From contig NZ_SCRH01000022.1 in assembly GCF_004298145.1 (NCBI RefSeq), positions 1 through 32,988 on the forward strand: a stretch of 32,988 bases of DNA, given 5' to 3'. Shown here piece after piece: positions 32,149 through 32,988 of this stretch. Numbering within the stretch: the stretch's first letter is position 1; every line of letters starts with the position of its first letter. The notes beneath the pieces were generated by a model, which saw nothing but the letters and a program-made list of their open reading frames with translations, did not search any database and was not told the origin of the DNA. Position numbers and translations under genes: made by a program. Source of the DNA: Mycobacterium sp. (GTDB taxonomy: Bacteria; Actinomycetota; Actinomycetes; Mycobacteriales; Mycobacteriaceae).

Positions 32149-32811
32149 GTGGTCACAGCACACGCGTCGCAAGCCGAGGAGAAACGCCAGACCGCCACGC
32201 TCAGCGAGACGACGCACTCAGCGACAAAGCTGATTCCCGACCCACCCGCGGCCATCATCGCCGCCGCGGCGCGATGCTTCGCCCGCTGGGGAATACAGCG
32301 CACTCGCGTGGAAGACATTGCCGTCGAAGTGGGTATCGCCCGCCCACACATCTACCGTTATTTCGCAAGCAAAGACGCAATCGTCCACGCCGTCGTCTTG
32401 CGCGAGATCCGGCATCACCATCGCCGGCTGGCCGAGCGTTTTCCCCACAACGGTCCCGCCGCCGACCTCATCATCGGATCACTGGTGAGCGGCATTCGCG
32501 ACACCGCCAACGATCCGGATCTGCCGTTTCTGGTCGGCGGTGATGCTGCCAACGTGACCGCGCGTTCTCTCACTTCCTCCCCCGAAGTGCTCTCCGAGCT
32601 ACGCACGCACTGGGTTCCGTTGCTTGAGTACGCCCGCGGACGCGGCGAGCTGCGAGAAGGACTCAATCTGGACAAGGCCGCCCGCTTCTTAGTCCATATC
32701 CAGCTGAGCTACCTCGCGTTGCCGGAGATGGCTCCACCGCCGACGGAACTTGAAGACGATCTCCGCCTCTTCATCCTTCCGGCACTTATCGAGGCGAATG
32801 AAAAGGAGTGA
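32149..32811 (+). CDS. TetR family regulator of the kinase-LLM operon
   Basis: A regulator of about 220 residues. The HTH (residues 30-80) contains AAARCFARWGIQRTRVEDIA and VEVGIARPHIYRYFASKDAI. The C-terminal domain ends ELEDDLRLFILPALIEANEKE (LRLFILPALIE), typical of TetR proteins. GTG 32149 is chosen, preceded by AAAGGTG; an ATG at 32092 lies inside the palindrome and remains an alternative. It diverges from the LLM operon and is the likely local repressor. Confidence 0.85.
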   Translation: MVTAHASQAEEKRQTATLSETTHSATKLIPDPPAAIIAAAARCFARWGIQRTRVEDIAVEVGIARPHIYRYFASKDAIVHAVVLREIRHHHRRLAERFPHNGPAADLIIGSLVSGIRDTANDPDLPFLVGGDAANVTARSLTSSPEVLSELRTHWVPLLEYARGRGELREGLNLDKAARFLVHIQLSYLALPEMAPPPTELEDDLRLFILPALIEANEKE

Positions 32812-32874
32812 AAGGCAAGGCTGACGCCACGGTTCAGGCACCGTCCGGGCTGCTGGCGCCGACCTCCATTGTCG

Positions 32875-32921
32875 GCTCCGGTTGAATCCTGAGCAGCCTG
32901 CTCCGGTTGAAAAGTGAGCAG
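32875..32921. repeat. Two 22-bp near-identical repeats, possible IS21-type terminus
   Basis: GCTCCGGTTGAA-TCC-TGAGCAG (32875-32896) and GCTCCGGTTGAA-AAG-TGAGCAG (32900-32921) differ only in three central bases and are 25 bases apart. IS21-family elements carry several such terminal repeats, with a GGTTGAAAA-TGAGCAG style. No transposase is visible before the window ends at 32988; it would lie to the right. Confidence 0.5.
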
Positions 32922-32988
32922 GTTTACGTACTTGAGTCTGCCTGACGATCGGCTTCCACGGAGGGCAGCGACTCGATTGCGGTGTGTT

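Overview
The window is high-GC actinobacterial DNA from a non-tuberculous Mycobacterium. The left 13.9 kb matches, gene for gene, the M. tuberculosis block Rv0771 to Rv0756c, displayed in the opposite direction. I recognised this by reading the proteins (CYP51, PhoP, PhoR and ferredoxin are near-identical in their diagnostic motifs); no database search was run. Two MIRU-like elements at stop/start junctions also fit Mycobacterium. The species cannot be fixed from the sequence alone.

Region 1 (1-4.2 kb): a minus-strand operon aldA (aldehyde dehydrogenase) > SDR > hydroxyisobutyrate-dehydrogenase-like > carboxymuconolactone-decarboxylase family (cut by the left edge) diverges from a TetR gene. 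Two GGACA-N2-TGTCC palindromes lie in the shared promoter. Region 2 (3.6-10.8 kb): a plus-strand sterol/P450 cluster TetR > CYP123 > SDR > CYP51 > 3Fe-4S ferredoxin > SnoaL-like protein, followed by an NDMA-type zinc alcohol dehydrogenase, an Rv0760c-like ketosteroid-isomerase fold protein and a HIT protein. Region 3 (10.8-13.9 kb): phoR and phoP on the minus strand, then a divergent Rv0756c-like protein that carries nine tandem decapeptide repeats.

Region 4 (13.9-18.4 kb) begins the accessory DNA. It holds a truncated tRNA 5' end, an HNH nuclease gene, an intact tRNA-Thr(TGT) and a tRNA 3' end with a GGT anticodon loop. A 24-bp copy of that tRNA 3' end recurs 3,680 bp downstream and brackets a sulfotransferase / DUF1214-like / TetR module with a striking double operator. 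The TetR appears to start at ATC.

Region 5 (18.4-27.5 kb) has lower GC and contains gene debris (SDR tail, ferredoxin head, SnoaL tail), an XRE-TetR fusion regulator, two paralogous DapB-N-fold dehydrogenases, an F420/FMN luciferase-like reductase, SnoaL-like proteins, an SDR and an AraC regulator. Region 6 (27.5-32.8 kb) is a tightly coupled minus-strand operon: LLM oxidoreductase > APH-type kinase > small helical protein > second LLM oxidoreductase > SDR. Each junction has a 4-base ATGA or GTGA overlap, and a divergent TetR with a palindromic operator stands upstream. I consider this the best candidate for an undescribed catabolic system: a kinase plus small partner resembling the LvaA/LvaB hydroxyacyl-CoA kinase pair, but with two LLM enzymes in place of an acyl-CoA dehydrogenase. 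The right edge shows tandem repeats typical of an IS21-type end.
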